Shown in pieces: positions 5,709-5,973 of a stretch of 5,973 bases of DNA. The notes under the pieces are model-generated. The model had not been told where the DNA came from. It ran no database searches and saw only the letters and a list, made by a program, of their open reading frames with translations. This DNA comes from Bacteroidota bacterium (GTDB lineage: Bacteria; Bacteroidota; Bacteroidia; Bacteroidales; VadinHA17). The stretch spans positions 1 to 5,973 of the forward strand of contig JAUWPX010000105.1 of assembly GCA_030611395.1 (NCBI GenBank), given 5' to 3'. Position numbers and translations under genes: made by a program. The first letter of the stretch is position 1. Each line of letters starts with the position of its first letter.

Positions 5709-5973
5709 ATTTATTCCTGCCTTTTCAAGTATATTAATAATAGAAGGATAAGTATTTTTGGTTATAACTGAAACTTCATCAGGATTAAACCACCGTGCTT
5801 CTGTAATGTCTTCCGCGGTTTGAGGAGTAAGTCGGTCAGAGCCATTATGAAACATTTCAAACCAGCTTGTTTTTTTTTAAACAAGGTTTGTTTTAAAGGA
5901 AAAAATATTGTATGTGGTACCGAAAAAGGTTTTTTATTAACGGTACCGTATTGCCGCTTGCGAACGTACATAC
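5697..5973 (-). pseudogene. NUDIX hydrolase, C-terminal part, apparent frameshift, cut by window end
   Basis: Two minus-strand reading frames together give the end of a Bacteroidota NUDIX-domain protein. The downstream frame (5697 to about 5868) reads TSWFEMFHNGSD, then TPQTAEDITEARWFNPDE and NTYPSIINILEKAGI before TAG. This is the characteristic C-terminal half of the family, including the KKTxWFEM strand and the acidic ED-x-x-E-x-x-W segment. The upstream frame (5870 to the edge) reads KKPFSVPHTIFFPLKQ and then TLFKKK. It fits the strand that normally precedes KKTSWFEM, but continues in the wrong frame. The two join at a run of nine A (T at 5870-5878 on +): ten A, or seven, would restore one frame. 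The Nudix box itself (GX5EX7REUXEEXGU) must lie beyond the right edge; the codon at the edge ends in GT, compatible with its last Gly. I cannot tell a real mutation from a homopolymer base-call error or a slippage site. NUDIX enzymes hydrolyse nucleoside diphosphate derivatives; the substrate here is unknown. Confidence 0.65.
5858..5890. repeat. Inverted repeat around the NUDIX homopolymer
   Basis: CAAACC (5858-5863) plus TTGTTT (5867-5872) pair with AAACAA (5879-5884) plus GGTTTG (5885-5890), giving 12 base pairs interrupted only by a 3-base bulge (AGC, 5864-5866), around a loop of six T. The frameshifted nine-base run lies in its loop and adjacent arm. It could be a slippage-prone structure or a foldback artefact; neither can be proven from the sequence. 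Confidence 0.5.

Noticed and set aside
5762..5971. Single 69-residue minus-strand frame as a gene of its own
   Set aside because: After the nine-A run its residues match nothing, while the shifted frame gives the NUDIX C-terminus; it is better read as one frameshifted gene.

Overview
The window reads as chromosomal DNA of a member of the Bacteroidota, probably Bacteroidia/Bacteroidales-like. Four things point there. The DNA is AT-rich. Start codons mostly lack a good Shine-Dalgarno sequence. The first gene has a textbook Bacteroidota promoter: a -33 TTTG, a 19-bp spacer and a -7 TAnnTTTG. The encoded proteins also fit: a zinc-free type B ribosomal protein L31, Lon with an acidic N-terminal leader, and a secreted TlpA-like protein. 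The genus cannot be read from the sequence.

Layout. 1-180 is a low-complexity tract with no cytosine on the + strand, built from 7-bp units and partly duplicated. 190-234 holds the promoter and an operator-like inverted repeat. 284-550 encodes type B L31, followed by a good intrinsic terminator at 574-604. 663-3128 encodes a full-length ATP-dependent protease Lon. After a short GAAGGCG heptamer tract comes a small two-helix membrane protein with a LiaF-like beta-repeat tail (3219-3749). CoaD, phosphopantetheine adenylyltransferase, follows at 3778-4281. A secreted thioredoxin-fold protein (4274-5689) overlaps coaD by 8 bases. On the minus strand, converging from the right edge, is the C-terminal part of a NUDIX hydrolase. 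It is interrupted by an apparent frameshift in a run of nine A and is cut by the window end.

How the genes relate. L31 is its own transcription unit. Lon probably starts a rightward unit; the membrane protein, coaD and the TlpA-like gene follow on the same strand with short gaps or overlap and no clear terminator between them. Lon (cytosolic proteolysis), the LiaF-like protein (envelope), CoaD (coenzyme A synthesis) and the TlpA-like protein (periplasmic redox fold) do not form an obvious single pathway, so this looks like a housekeeping neighbourhood rather than a dedicated system.

The most unusual content lies between the genes. Three separate tracts of 7-bp tandem repeats with different sequences are present, and one of them contains the stop codons of two convergent genes. 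I found no phage, CRISPR, toxin-antitoxin, transposon or RNA gene, and nothing that looks like a complete undescribed system.
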